A stretch of 64,000 nt of DNA, taken from positions 1 through 64,000 of the forward strand of contig NZ_NRDF01000001.1 of assembly GCF_003130205.1 (NCBI RefSeq), written 5' to 3'. The DNA is from Aggregatibacter actinomycetemcomitans. GTDB lineage: Bacteria; Pseudomonadota; Gammaproteobacteria; Enterobacterales; Pasteurellaceae. This document shows positions 56,054-63,888 of the stretch, piece after piece. The translations under genes and the position numbers were made by a program. The notes under the pieces are model-generated. The model saw only the letters and a program-made list of their open reading frames with translations. It was not told the DNA's origin and did no database searches. Position 1 is the stretch's first letter, and each line of letters starts with the position of its first letter.

Positions 56054-56511
56054 TATTTCAGTCGCTCGGTTAAATAGCCTTGGTAATCGGGAATGCGAAT
56101 ATCGGCAGTTTCATTAAACAACGGCGAGGTGACCAAAAAGTCTGCGCTGGCGATATTCATGGCTACCGGGATATTCCACACCGTTGCAATACGCATTAAG
56201 GCTTTGACGTCCGGATCATGGGGTACGGCATTCATCGGATCCCAGAAGAAAATCATTAAATCAATTTTGTTTTCGGCGATCAATCCGCCCAGTTGCTGAT
56301 CGCCGCCCATCGGACCGCTCAGCAGACTATTTACTGCCAAGCCTGTTTCCCGATGAATCAGATTGCCGGTCGTGCCCGTGCCGTACAAAGTGTGATTTGC
56401 CAATAAAGTGCGGTGGTTTTTACACCAGTTTATGAGATCCTGTTTACAGTGATCATGTGCCACTAAGGCGACATGTTTATTTTTAGGTAGCGCACGATAA
56501 GTGGTTTGCAT
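56053..56511 (-). CDS. mgsA: Methylglyoxal synthase
   Basis: The 152-residue cytoplasmic enzyme converts dihydroxyacetone phosphate to methylglyoxal, a bypass when sugar phosphates accumulate. [39 protein letters not shown] and [10 protein letters not shown] hold the catalytic Asp and His residues. AAGGAGAG is upstream. Operon mgsA-yccF-yccS. Confidence 0.95.
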   Translation of the reverse strand: MQTTYRALPKNKHVALVAHDHCKQDLINWCKNHRTLLANHTLYGTGTTGNLIHRETGLAVNSLLSGPMGGDQQLGGLIAENKIDLMIFFWDPMNAVPHDPDVKALMRIATVWNIPVAMNIASADFLVTSPLFNETADIRIPDYQGYLTERLK

Positions 56512-56527
56512 CAGCTCTCCTTAAACA

Positions 56528-56552
56528 AAAAGTGAGCGGAAGGCTCACTTTT
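56528..56552 (-). terminator. Terminator after yccT
   Basis: AAAAGTGAGC and GCTCACTTTT around a GGAAG loop, with a T-run on the minus strand. It separates yccT from mgsA. Confidence 0.85.
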
Positions 56553-56573
56553 CAAATTTATCTGGAATTAATC

Positions 56574-57254
56574 TTATTTTTGTTTTTCCACCCAATTAAT
56601 AAAACGGGTTTGCGTTTCTTTGTCGGCTTGTTGATACCAGTATTGGAGCATTTGCTCGGCAACATTCTCGCCTTGTAAGGTGACTTTGCCTTTCGCCACT
56701 TTACCTGTGGCCGCACCACCGGCTACCACGGCGGCGGTCGGCGCGGCAGTTGAAGCCGTTGCGGTTGCAAAGGCAGGCACGGCTGCTACTGCACCGGAAG
56801 CGTTGTATTCACCTAAATCTTTAATCAGGCTAACGCTTGGGAAGAAACCTTCTTGTTTTAAGTATTCTTGTTGGGTTTGTATGTTCGCGCCGGAAGCGGT
56901 TTTTACGCTGATCACCGGGACTTTTTTAAAGGCATTGAAAGCACGTTCGTTGGATAATTTCGGGGCGGAAATGACGATGTCTTGTGTTGAACCTTGAAAG
57001 GTAACGACAATTGGATCGGTTTCAAGTAAGGCGCTGTCTGAACTGGTTTTTATAATCTCGGATACGCGCACTACCACTTGGTGCTTTTGGGTGTCATTAA
57101 TATTGAAACTGTGGGCTTCCTTTAATAAGGATTTTGAAGTTTTTTGACCGTCAATGGCGAGGAAATCGATGTTGGATGAACTGGTGATCATACCTGCAAA
57201 GCTGGCGGTACTGGCTAAAAGTGCTGTAGCTAATGCAGCTAAACGAAATTTCAT
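56574..57254 (-). CDS. yccT: YccT (DUF2057) exported protein
   Basis: A 226-residue periplasmic protein with signal peptide MKFRLAALATALLASTASFA. The mature region (SSSNIDFLAIDGQKTSK, then HQVVVRVSEIIK and IVVTFQGSTQDIVISAPKL) matches DUF2057. An alanine-rich linker (AVAAVPAFATATASTAAPTA) precedes the C-terminal QMLQYWYQQADKETQTRFINW. The E. coli homologue is reported as a curli inhibitor (CsgI). The start at 57254 follows GGAGCAAAT. Next to mgsA as in E. coli. Confidence 0.88.
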   Translation of the reverse strand: MKFRLAALATALLASTASFAGMITSSSNIDFLAIDGQKTSKSLLKEAHSFNINDTQKHQVVVRVSEIIKTSSDSALLETDPIVVTFQGSTQDIVISAPKLSNERAFNAFKKVPVISVKTASGANIQTQQEYLKQEGFFPSVSLIKDLGEYNASGAVAAVPAFATATASTAAPTAAVVAGGAATGKVAKGKVTLQGENVAEQMLQYWYQQADKETQTRFINWVEKQK

Positions 57255-57398
57255 ATTTGCTCCTGTTTTGAGTAAAATTAAGTGACATTTTATAGCATAA
57301 AGCGTTGGCTGTATGCTATTCCAAATTAGCGGAAATGAAAATAGAAAATTGTATTTAATGGCTGGTTTTTTGTTTTTATTCAATTTTAGGAGACGAAA

Positions 57399-57671
57399 AT
57401 GCTGAAAAAACGTTTTTTGGTTTATGGTTGCGTGCAGGGTGTCGGCTTCCGTTATTTCACTTGGCAGCAGGCGACAAAAATCGGCGTGACGGGCTTTGTA
57501 CGCAACCTTGCCGATGGCCCCGTGGAAGTGGTGGCCATCGGCTCTGAGGCGCAAATTCAGGCATTAAGCGACTGGCTGCATCATGGTCCGCGCACGGCGA
57601 CGGTGCAACAGGTTTTTGCAGAAGATTATCTCAGCAGTAAAATATTTACGACGTTTCAAGTGTTGCATTAA
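57399..57671 (+). CDS. acyP: Acylphosphatase
   Basis: This 90-residue enzyme hydrolyses acyl phosphates. The catalytic Arg and phosphate loop are in VYGCVQGVGFRYFTW, and the Asn in GVTGFVRNLADGPVEVVA. AGGAGA precedes the ATG. Its 3' end overlaps the convergent metal transporter gene by 26 bases, an uncommon arrangement probably produced when the transporter genes arrived. Confidence 0.94.
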   Translation: MLKKRFLVYGCVQGVGFRYFTWQQATKIGVTGFVRNLADGPVEVVAIGSEAQIQALSDWLHHGPRTATVQQVFAEDYLSSKIFTTFQVLH

Positions 57672-58494
57672 AACGCAGGCGGATTTTGCTGTAAATAAGT
57701 GCGGTCAAAAATTCGGTCGCTTGTAGCAAGATAATGCAAGGACCGGTCGCGCCGTCGATATAATAGCTGATGATCGTGCCTAAAATGCTGGTGCTGACTG
57801 AAGTCATTAGGGCAATGGCGATCATATAATCAAATCGCTTGGTTAAAATAAAGGCAGTAATACCTGGTGAAATGAGCATGGCGACCACTAAAATAACCCC
57901 TACTACCTGCATGGCGCTAATGATGGTTAAGGCAAGTAAAATCAATAAGCTGTAATGTAGCAGACGCGGCGATAAACCAACAATTTTGGTTTGGTTGGGA
58001 TCGAAACAATAAAGTAGGAAATCTTTTAGACGGAGGAAGATGACAAGAAAAATCAGCGCCGTCATAAAGAAGGTTTGCCAAACCTCGGCATCACTGACAC
58101 CAAGTAAATTACCGAATAAAATATGGGTTAAATGTTGCTCTGTTTCAATTTTGGTAAACAACACAATCCCTAAGGCAAACATACCTGAAAATACAATACC
58201 CATTGCGGTATCTTCTTTAATTCGGCTGTTTTCTTTTAAATAGCCTACACTAATAGAACAAACCAAGCCCGCGATAAAAGCACCGATACTTAACGGTAAT
58301 CCCAACCAGAATGCGACCACAATTCCCGGTAACACGGCGTGTGAAATGGCATCTCCCATTAACGACCAGCCTTTTAACACTAAATAGCAGGACAGCATTG
58401 CACAAATAACGGACACCAACAGCGCGGTAATTAACGCGTTTTGCATGAAAGGGTAGCTGAAAGGTTCGGTAATCCAAAGATAAATGGCGTTCAT
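57646..58494 (-). CDS. afeD: Iron/manganese ABC transporter permease (AfeD/YfeD/SitD)
   Basis: The 282-residue ABC-3 family permease has about eight helices and typical motifs (LKGWSLMGDAISHAVLPGIV, LFGNLLGVSDAEVWQTFF and MQVVGVILVVAMLISPGITAFIL). It is the last gene of the four-gene operon; its start overlaps afeC by four bases (ATGA). An uptake signal is near its 3' end. The name follows the A. actinomycetemcomitans Afe system; YfeD or SitD are equivalent. Confidence 0.9.
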   Translation of the reverse strand: MNAIYLWITEPFSYPFMQNALITALLVSVICAMLSCYLVLKGWSLMGDAISHAVLPGIVVAFWLGLPLSIGAFIAGLVCSISVGYLKENSRIKEDTAMGIVFSGMFALGIVLFTKIETEQHLTHILFGNLLGVSDAEVWQTFFMTALIFLVIFLRLKDFLLYCFDPNQTKIVGLSPRLLHYSLLILLALTIISAMQVVGVILVVAMLISPGITAFILTKRFDYMIAIALMTSVSTSILGTIISYYIDGATGPCIILLQATEFLTALIYSKIRLRFNATLETS

Positions 58495-59348
58495 TTTTGC
58501 ACCTCTTCTTGTGCGATGGGTTTATGTTGATGGAGCAAGCCGTATTTCGGTGAAAAAATGAATGCCAACAAGAAAAGTGCGGTCTGAATACAAACAATAA
58601 CGCCGCCTGTTGCGCCGTCTAAGAAATAGCTTATATAAACGCCTACGGAACTGGAGGAAATGCCTAAAACTACCGCAATAAGGACCAAGGTTTTAAAACG
58701 ATCGGTGAGCAGGTAAGCGGTGGCACCCGGAGTGATAACCATGGCGATAACCAAAATGGCACCGACGGTTTGTAACGCGGCGACCACGCAGGCACTGAGC
58801 AAAGTGAAAAATAGGATTTTGTAGTAAATCGGTGAAAAGCCAACGGAAGTAGCGTGCACTTCATCAAAGAAAATCAGCAAAAGGTCTTTCCAAAAGATCA
58901 GCAGTAACACTAAACAAACGCCGATGATAATGCCGACTTGCAGAATATCTTCATCGGCAATGCCCAGAATGTTGCCTAAGATAATGTCTTGTACGTTAAT
59001 CGACGTCGGGTTAAGGGAAATAATTAGTAGGCCAAGGGCAAAGAACGTGGTAAAAATAAAGCCGATGACTGCGTCTTCACGGAGTTTGGTAATGGATTTA
59101 ATCCAAAGAATGGCGATGGCGGCGAGGATACCGGAAAAAAATGCGCCAAGCGCGTAGGGCAGGGAGAGGGCATAAGCAATGGCAACGCCGGGTACGACGG
59201 AATGGGAAAGGGCATCACCAATCAGTGACCAGCCTTTCAGCATTAAATAAGCGGATAAAAACGCACAAATGCCGCCCACCGCTGAGCTGATTAAAATGGC
59301 TTTCACCATGTAATCGTAGGAGAAGGGTTCTAATAACAGGTCCCACAT
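58491..59348 (-). CDS. afeC: Iron/manganese ABC transporter permease (AfeC/YfeC/SitC)
   Basis: A 285-residue permease homologous to AfeD: LKGWSLIGDALSHSVVPGVAIAYAL, ILGNILGIADEDILQV and LQTVGAILVIAMVITPGATAYLL. Its start overlaps the afeB stop by one base. The two different permeases probably form a heterodimeric channel. An uptake signal lies near its 3' end (58573). Confidence 0.9.
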   Translation of the reverse strand: MWDLLLEPFSYDYMVKAILISSAVGGICAFLSAYLMLKGWSLIGDALSHSVVPGVAIAYALSLPYALGAFFSGILAAIAILWIKSITKLREDAVIGFIFTTFFALGLLIISLNPTSINVQDIILGNILGIADEDILQVGIIIGVCLVLLLIFWKDLLLIFFDEVHATSVGFSPIYYKILFFTLLSACVVAALQTVGAILVIAMVITPGATAYLLTDRFKTLVLIAVVLGISSSSVGVYISYFLDGATGGVIVCIQTALFLLAFIFSPKYGLLHQHKPIAQEEVQK

Positions 59349-60238
59349 TATGCGTCTTCCCTCGGTTTGGTATATCTGACAGTAGGTGCCGGCGGATCGA
59401 TTTTAGTTTTACCATAGAATACCGCTGCCCGTTCATCATCGGTTAATACTGTAACGGCGCGTGGATCCTCGTCATCATGCAAGTCTTCGCCCAAGAGTTT
59501 AATGTGCCGCAAGACACCGCCAAAGACCAATTCCAGGTTGTGTTGGTTAAAAGTAGTTTCGGTCAAACCTGCAGCAATTACCGTGCGGTTAATCATCACC
59601 ACGCGATCACAAAAATCCGGTACGGAACCTAAATTGTGTGTGGAAACCAGAATTAAATGCCCTTCACTGCGTAACTGACCTAATAAATCAATAATGGCGT
59701 TCTCTGTTTGCACATCTACGCCGGTGAAAGGTTCGTCCAATAAAATAATCTTACTTTGTTGTGCGAGCGCGCGGGCAAGAAATGCCCGTTTTTTTTGTCC
59801 ACCGGAAAGCTCGCCGATTTGGCGATGGGCAAGGTGTTCAATGTTCACCCTTTGCATGGCTTCCTGCACCTTTTGCTTGTCCGTTTCACTCGGACGGCGC
59901 AGGAAGTTCATGTAACCATAGCGCCCCATCAGCACCACATCGTAAACAGAGACCGGAAATTGCCAGTCCACGTCTTCCGATTGTGGCACATAAGACACTA
60001 AATTTTGTTTTAAGGCTTGTTTAATTGTGAGATTGCAAAGAGAAATACTACCTCGTTGCGGTGTAATTAACCCCATCAGACTTTTAAACAGAGTTGACTT
60101 ACCGCTCCCGTTTACGCCGACCAAAGCGCAGGTCGTACCACCTTCTAGTTTAAAAGAAACATCATGAATGGCGGTATGACCATTGTTGTAACGAACGACT
60201 ACGTCTTCAACGCAAATAGAGGCAATATTTGATGACAT
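59348..60238 (-). CDS. afeB: Iron/manganese ABC transporter ATPase (AfeB/YfeB/SitB)
   Basis: The 296-residue ATPase energises the metal importer. Walker A is [15 protein letters not shown], the signature [17 protein letters not shown], Walker [13 protein letters not shown], and the H-loop [12 protein letters not shown]-terminal acidic His-containing stretch ([15 protein letters not shown]) extends beyond the ABC core. It overlaps afeA by one base. Confidence 0.94.
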   Translation of the reverse strand: MSSNIASICVEDVVVRYNNGHTAIHDVSFKLEGGTTCALVGVNGSGKSTLFKSLMGLITPQRGSISLCNLTIKQALKQNLVSYVPQSEDVDWQFPVSVYDVVLMGRYGYMNFLRRPSETDKQKVQEAMQRVNIEHLAHRQIGELSGGQKKRAFLARALAQQSKIILLDEPFTGVDVQTENAIIDLLGQLRSEGHLILVSTHNLGSVPDFCDRVVMINRTVIAAGLTETTFNQHNLELVFGGVLRHIKLLGEDLHDDEDPRAVTVLTDDERAAVFYGKTKIDPPAPTVRYTKPREDA

Positions 60239-61119
60239 TATTTTTCAAATCCTTTAGCAATGGTAGAAACAGTCACTTTTAACAAATCAATATAAGTCGG
60301 CACAGGACCCTTGGCACCGGAAAGAGAGTCAACATAAAGTACGCCACCGTATTTTGCACCGGTTTCTTTTGCTACTTGTTTTGCCGGTTTCGGGGAGATG
60401 GTACTTTCACTGAATACGACCGGAATATTGTTAGCTTTGACGGTTTCAATTACTTTGCGTACTTGTTGTGGCGTGCCTTGTTGCTCAGCGTTAATCGGCC
60501 ACAAATAAGCCTCTTTAAAACCGTAATCACGTGCTAAATAACTGAATGCGCCTTCACTAGTCACCAACCAACGCTGTGCTTCCGGCACTTGTGCTAATTT
60601 TTCACGCAACGGTTGATCAAGTTCTTTGATTTTCTTGATATAAAGTGCGGCATTTTTTTCGTATGTTTCTTTATTTTGCGGATCGTATTTGATCAACGCA
60701 TTTTTAATATTTTCAACATAGATTAACGCATTGGAAGGCGACATCCAGGCATGCGGGTTCGGGTTGCCGGTGTACGGGCCTTCATGAATTGACATAGGTT
60801 CAATGCCTTCGGTTACAACAACCGCCGGTTTATCTTTTACATTTTGGAAGAATTTTTCAAACCAACGCTCAAGGTTCAAACCATTCCATAACACTAAATC
60901 GGCAGATTGTGCCTTGACAATATCTTTCGGGGTCGGCTCGTAATCGTGGATTTCTGCTCCGGGCTTGGTGATGGATTCTACGGTTGCAGCATCACCGGCG
61001 ACATTTTGTGCCATATCCTGAATAATCGTGAACGTAGTGACAACTTTAAATTTCGCATAAGCTAGACTACTGCTTAAACTTAACACAAGTATGCTGACTA
61101 ATGTGGCTAATAAACGCAT
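60238..61119 (-). CDS. afeA: Periplasmic iron/manganese-binding protein (AfeA/YfeA/SitA)
   Basis: The 293-residue cluster A-I (cluster 9) solute-binding protein has a signal peptide ([20 protein letters not shown]). Likely metal ligands are His in [13 protein letters not shown], His in [15 protein letters not shown], Glu in [14 protein letters not shown] and Asp in LYVDSLSG. It heads the operon afeABCD. A Fur-like sequence lies about 75-90 bases upstream, in line with the reported Fur regulation of the A. actinomycetemcomitans operon. Confidence 0.93.
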   Translation of the reverse strand: MRLLATLVSILVLSLSSSLAYAKFKVVTTFTIIQDMAQNVAGDAATVESITKPGAEIHDYEPTPKDIVKAQSADLVLWNGLNLERWFEKFFQNVKDKPAVVVTEGIEPMSIHEGPYTGNPNPHAWMSPSNALIYVENIKNALIKYDPQNKETYEKNAALYIKKIKELDQPLREKLAQVPEAQRWLVTSEGAFSYLARDYGFKEAYLWPINAEQQGTPQQVRKVIETVKANNIPVVFSESTISPKPAKQVAKETGAKYGGVLYVDSLSGAKGPVPTYIDLLKVTVSTIAKGFEK

Positions 61120-61192
61120 ATTTTTTCTCCTTGGCTTTTTAATTATAAAATAACAACATAAGTTGCACGGGCATTATATTCTTTCTATTTTT

Positions 61193-61210
61193 AAATGCAA
61201 ATGATTCTCA
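61193..61210 (-). promoter_or_regulatory. Fur-like box upstream of afeA
   Basis: On the minus strand the sequence is TGAGAATCATTTGCATTT, very close to the classical Fur binding pattern (GAGAATCATTTGCATT-type). It lies between tusE and afeA, where the afe promoter should be. Confidence 0.7.
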
Positions 61211-61215
61211 AAAAA

Positions 61216-61545
61216 TTATAGACATTTTGCCGGCTTGGGGAGGCCTGCCAGCTTAGCTGTCTGTTTTGCCGGACCATCGGGAAATAAACGTTGCAAATAA
61301 CGGCTATTGCCTTTATCTTGTCCCAGTTTTTGTGCTGTGGCTTTGACCAACATACGAATGGCGGGAGAGGTTTTATATTCTTGATAGAAATTGCGTACAA
61401 AATGGATAATTTCCCAATGGGCATCTGTTAATTCCAAGTTTTCTAACTTTGCAATTGCCAATGCAACATCAGGATTCCATTCATTTATATTCAATAAATA
61501 TCCCGATGCATCGGTTTCAATGCGTTTGTTATTGACTTCAAGCAT
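61216..61545 (-). CDS. tusE: Sulfur relay protein TusE (DsrC family)
   Basis: A 109-residue cytoplasmic protein of the 2-thiouridine tRNA modification relay. ALTDAHWEIIHFVRNFYQEY-like sequence (LTDAHWEIIHFVRNFY), SPAIRMLVKA and the C-terminal GLPKPAKCL with the conserved penultimate Cys that carries persulfide are diagnostic. It stops just before the Fur-like box of the metal operon. In E. coli it lies directly next to acyP; here about 3.5 kb separate them. Confidence 0.93.
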   Translation of the reverse strand: MLEVNNKRIETDASGYLLNINEWNPDVALAIAKLENLELTDAHWEIIHFVRNFYQEYKTSPAIRMLVKATAQKLGQDKGNSRYLQRLFPDGPAKQTAKLAGLPKPAKCL

Positions 61546-61582
61546 CGTTAAAACCTCATCATTTATATGGATTTGATTATAT

Positions 61583-61606
61583 AAAAAACGCCCCGGAAAA
61601 GGGGCG
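61583..61606 (-). terminator. Terminator after yccA
   Basis: On the minus strand CGCCCC-TTTTCC-GGGGCG is followed by TTTTTT, between yccA and tusE. Confidence 0.85.
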
Positions 61607-61631
61607 CTGAATTTATCTATTAAATTAATAA

Positions 61632-62294
61632 TTAATCTCTGGAAGAGAAGAATGAAAGTAAGTTTAACAAGCTGATAAATAAGTTATAGATTGATACGAA
61701 TAAACTTACTGTGGCACGGATATAGTTGGTTTCACCGCCGTGAATGATGTTGCTGGTTTCATACAAAATTCCCATGGTGGAGAAGATCACGAACAACGCG
61801 CTGATGCCCACATAAAGTGCCGGGAATTGGAAGAAGAAACTGGCGATCATGCCAAGTAACAACACCACGAATAAGGCTAAAATGGTGCCGGATAAGAAAG
61901 ACATGTCTTTTTTCGTGGTCAATACGTATGCGGAACACGCAAAGAATGTCGCTGCAGTACCCGCCAATGCCAACACGATGGCGTCACCCAAGCCTGCACT
62001 CACATACGCATTTAAAATCGGTCCGACGGTATAACCCAAGAAGCCGGTAAACGCGAACGTGGACAAAATCCCCAACGCACTGTTTGCTAACGCATTGGTT
62101 AAGAAAAGTAAACCGTAGAAACCCACAAGCATCAGAATTAACCCCGGTCTAGGTAAATTCATCGCCATGGAAACATAGGCCACCACAGCAGAAAATGCTA
62201 ACGTTAAAGCCAGTAGGAAATAAGTGTTACGCAACACTTTATGTGTGCTCAGCAACGATTCTTCCTGCGTGCTAACAATAATACGAGATTGCAT
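61632..62294 (-). CDS. yccA: HflBKC-binding inner membrane protein YccA (Bax inhibitor-1 family)
   Basis: The 220-residue, seven-helix protein is a substrate and modulator of the FtsH protease in E. coli. Helices include [36 protein letters not shown] and [20 protein letters not shown]; the C-terminal Asp of FFSSRD is the usual family end. The start at 62294 follows AAGGAG. An uptake signal lies upstream near 62413. Confidence 0.92.
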   Translation of the reverse strand: MQSRIIVSTQEESLLSTHKVLRNTYFLLALTLAFSAVVAYVSMAMNLPRPGLILMLVGFYGLLFLTNALANSALGILSTFAFTGFLGYTVGPILNAYVSAGLGDAIVLALAGTAATFFACSAYVLTTKKDMSFLSGTILALFVVLLLGMIASFFFQFPALYVGISALFVIFSTMGILYETSNIIHGGETNYIRATVSLFVSIYNLFISLLNLLSFFSSRD

Positions 62295-62748
62295 AAAAGC
62301 TCCTTTAATTAAAGAAAATAACAGGTTAAAACCTTTGTGTAAGGTAAGGGTTGAGAAGGGAAAAGTCAATTCTTGGCGGTAAATATTTTTCATGGGCACG
62401 CCTACAGCGGGAAAAGTGCGGTCCAAAAAATAGGTGTTTTTATGTTTCAAGTAAGAAGATAAATAAATTTAATAATTTCAGTAAATTAAATAATTTTTGC
62501 TATTGACTATGAAATTCCGCCGATTAAATTATTCAGAAAAATGAATGACAATAATGCCATCTGCTTATCCGAAGAACATATTTGGTATTAAAACCTAAGG
62601 GAAACTATCATGTCTTGTTTAGGAAATGATCCTTATTATGTCAATTCTCCTGTTATGAACCTTAGCGTTCGCTACTTTAATTAGTGCTGTTTTTTATCAA
62701 ATTAAACTATTGCCTACTGTTTCGGAATAATAGAAAACCACGCAGCTA
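62295..62748. other. Intergenic region with a possible promoter and tiny ORF
   Basis: Besides the yccA upstream region, TTGACT at 62504-62509 followed 17 bases later by AAATTA could be a plus-strand promoter. A 24-codon ORF (62610-62684, beginning MSCLGNDPYY) has AAGGGAAA before its ATG but no known relative. GCTATTGACTAT occurs at 62499-62510 and again at 62745-62756, just at the beginning of the cas3-like fragment. Confidence 0.4.
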
Positions 62749-63027
62749 TTGACTATCCTGTTCGGCAGTGACAATGAAACCCTTATCGACCGCCTGCACC
62801 ACGCCGACCACATCGGCGGACTGCTGCGCAAACTCCAACCCTACACCGTCCAAATCCCCGAAAAAGCCCTTGGCGTGTTGTATCAGGTAGGACGGATTGA
62901 ACCGATAAACAAAGCTGTTTTCGGAGAGCAGTTCTACGCGTTGATCGGGATGGATTTGTATGACGATGTGGCGGGTTTGAGTTGGGGGAATACGGAGTTT
63001 TTGAAGGGGGAGAGTTTAGTGTTTTAG
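62749..63027 (+). pseudogene. 3' fragment of a cas3-like CRISPR helicase gene
   Basis: The ~92 codons read FGSDNETLIDRLHHADHI, LLRKLQPYTVQIPEKAL, then FYALIGMDLYDDVAGLSW and KGESLVF with a stop. This matches the C-terminal tail region of Cas3 from type I (probably I-C) CRISPR systems, where a QxYTVQVP-like segment and a final YD-xxGL stretch occur. No helicase or HD motifs precede it, no start signal is evident, and no CRISPR array or other cas gene is in the window. It is interpreted as the remaining end of a deleted cas3. The assignment comes from pattern memory and needs a search. Confidence 0.55.
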
Positions 63028-63120
63028 ACAACTTATAATTTTTAGAAAAAATTTGCTTTTACATTTCAAAGCGCATATCATCAACCAGATTTAAAAACAT
63101 ATTCGGAGAAAACCAAGATC

Positions 63121-63717
63121 ATGCTTCATCACCAGCTTACTCCTCATCAAACCCAATATTACGCCTGGCTGCTTACTCGTCAAGCCGAGAGGAGCAACGT
63201 TGAATCGTTGGCAAGCACCTTAGTCGATGCCCAAGTCGATTTGAATCCGCACCAAGTGGATGCAGCTTTGTTTGCCTGCCAAAATCCCCTATCAAAGGGC
63301 GTGATTTTGGCGGATGAAGTGGGCTTAGGCAAACACGGCTATTCCAGTGAAAACGATTTTATCTATGTAACCACGCAAACCCTGACCGCCGAACAGCTTC
63401 AAGCCTTGTCGGAAGAAGTGGGCGCCAGCCGCAGCCTTCTGATTTGCTGCTCCGCTTGGCGCGGGATTACAGTGGAAAAAGCTGCAGAGCGTTTCCCGAA
63501 TCTTTCCTTAAAAAAAATCCCGAAAATGATTCTGGCTCGCTGCGAATGGGGACACGACGATTACAGCCTGAACGTCGCCAACCTGCCGATGGCGGAAAAC
63601 GAGCCTGAAGAGAATCCAAGGTCGTCTGAAAACAAACCCGCCGCTAAAACAAAGGCAAAAAAAGCCAAAAGTGCGGTGGAAAATCAGGGCGGATTGTTTG
63701 ACGGGGAGGACGCGTAA
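63121..63717 (+). pseudogene. Chimeric ORF: SNF2-type helicase start joined to DNA methyltransferase tail
   Basis: Residues 1-71 (LTPHQTQYYAWLLTRQ, LNPHQVDAALFACQNPLSKG, then ILADEVGLGK) are the beginning of a SNF2/DEAD-type helicase up to the Lys of Walker A. From about 63334 the frame changes identity without a shift: YVTTQTLTAEQLQALSEEVG, LLICCSAWRG, KIPKMILARCEWGHDDYSLN and a Lys/Ala-rich tail ending GGLFDGEDA. This resembles the C-terminal end of type III-like adenine DNA methyltransferases found next to such helicases. The Thr after Walker A Lys and all later helicase motifs are missing, as are the methyltransferase catalytic motifs. A deletion of two genes' worth of DNA explains it. 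The tail has both a Neisseria-type and a Pasteurellaceae uptake sequence. Confidence 0.7.
63619..63630 (+). other. Neisseriaceae-type DNA uptake sequence
   Basis: AGGTCGTCTGAA is an exact 12-base match to the uptake dialect known from Neisseria mucosa-type species. It is within the methyltransferase-tail part of the chimeric ORF. A Pasteurellaceae signal AAGTGCGGT follows at 63669-63677. Confidence 0.75.
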
Positions 63718-63730
63718 TGCACGGACAATG

Positions 63731-63821
63731 CGTAGGGTGGGCTTCAGCCCACTAATCCGAAACCTTATTGGTGCAGCAGGCTGCTGCACTAATAGGAAGT
63801 TACTCGAAATTTTCGAATAAC
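63731..63821. repeat. Three consecutive inverted repeats
   Basis: GTGGGCTTCAGCCCAC (63737-63752, part of the phrase CGTAGGGTGGGCTTCAGCCC), then TATTGGTGCAGCAG / CTGCTGCACTAATA around one G (63766-63794), then GTTACTCGAAA / TTTCGAATAAC-like (63799-63821). The first type is familiar from Neisseriaceae intergenic DNA. They fill the space before the next gene and may terminate transcription or mark insertion sites. Confidence 0.65.
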
Positions 63822-63888
63822 TGCCTACTCAATAATAAAGCAGTAATTAAGTCATCCTTAATCACTGGCACGAAAAAGAGATAAAACC

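Noticed and set aside
56680-56997. Alanine- and valine-rich plus-strand ORF
   Set aside because: It is the antisense of the alanine-rich linker of yccT; low complexity explains the open frame.
56574-57554. Extended 326-codon yccT reading from 57554
   Set aside because: It would run through acyP in antisense; the signal peptide and GGAGCAAAT place the start at 57254.
62541-62591. Tiny ORF MNDNNAICLSEEHIWY before the 24-codon ORF
   Set aside because: Sixteen codons without a convincing ribosome site; could be chance.
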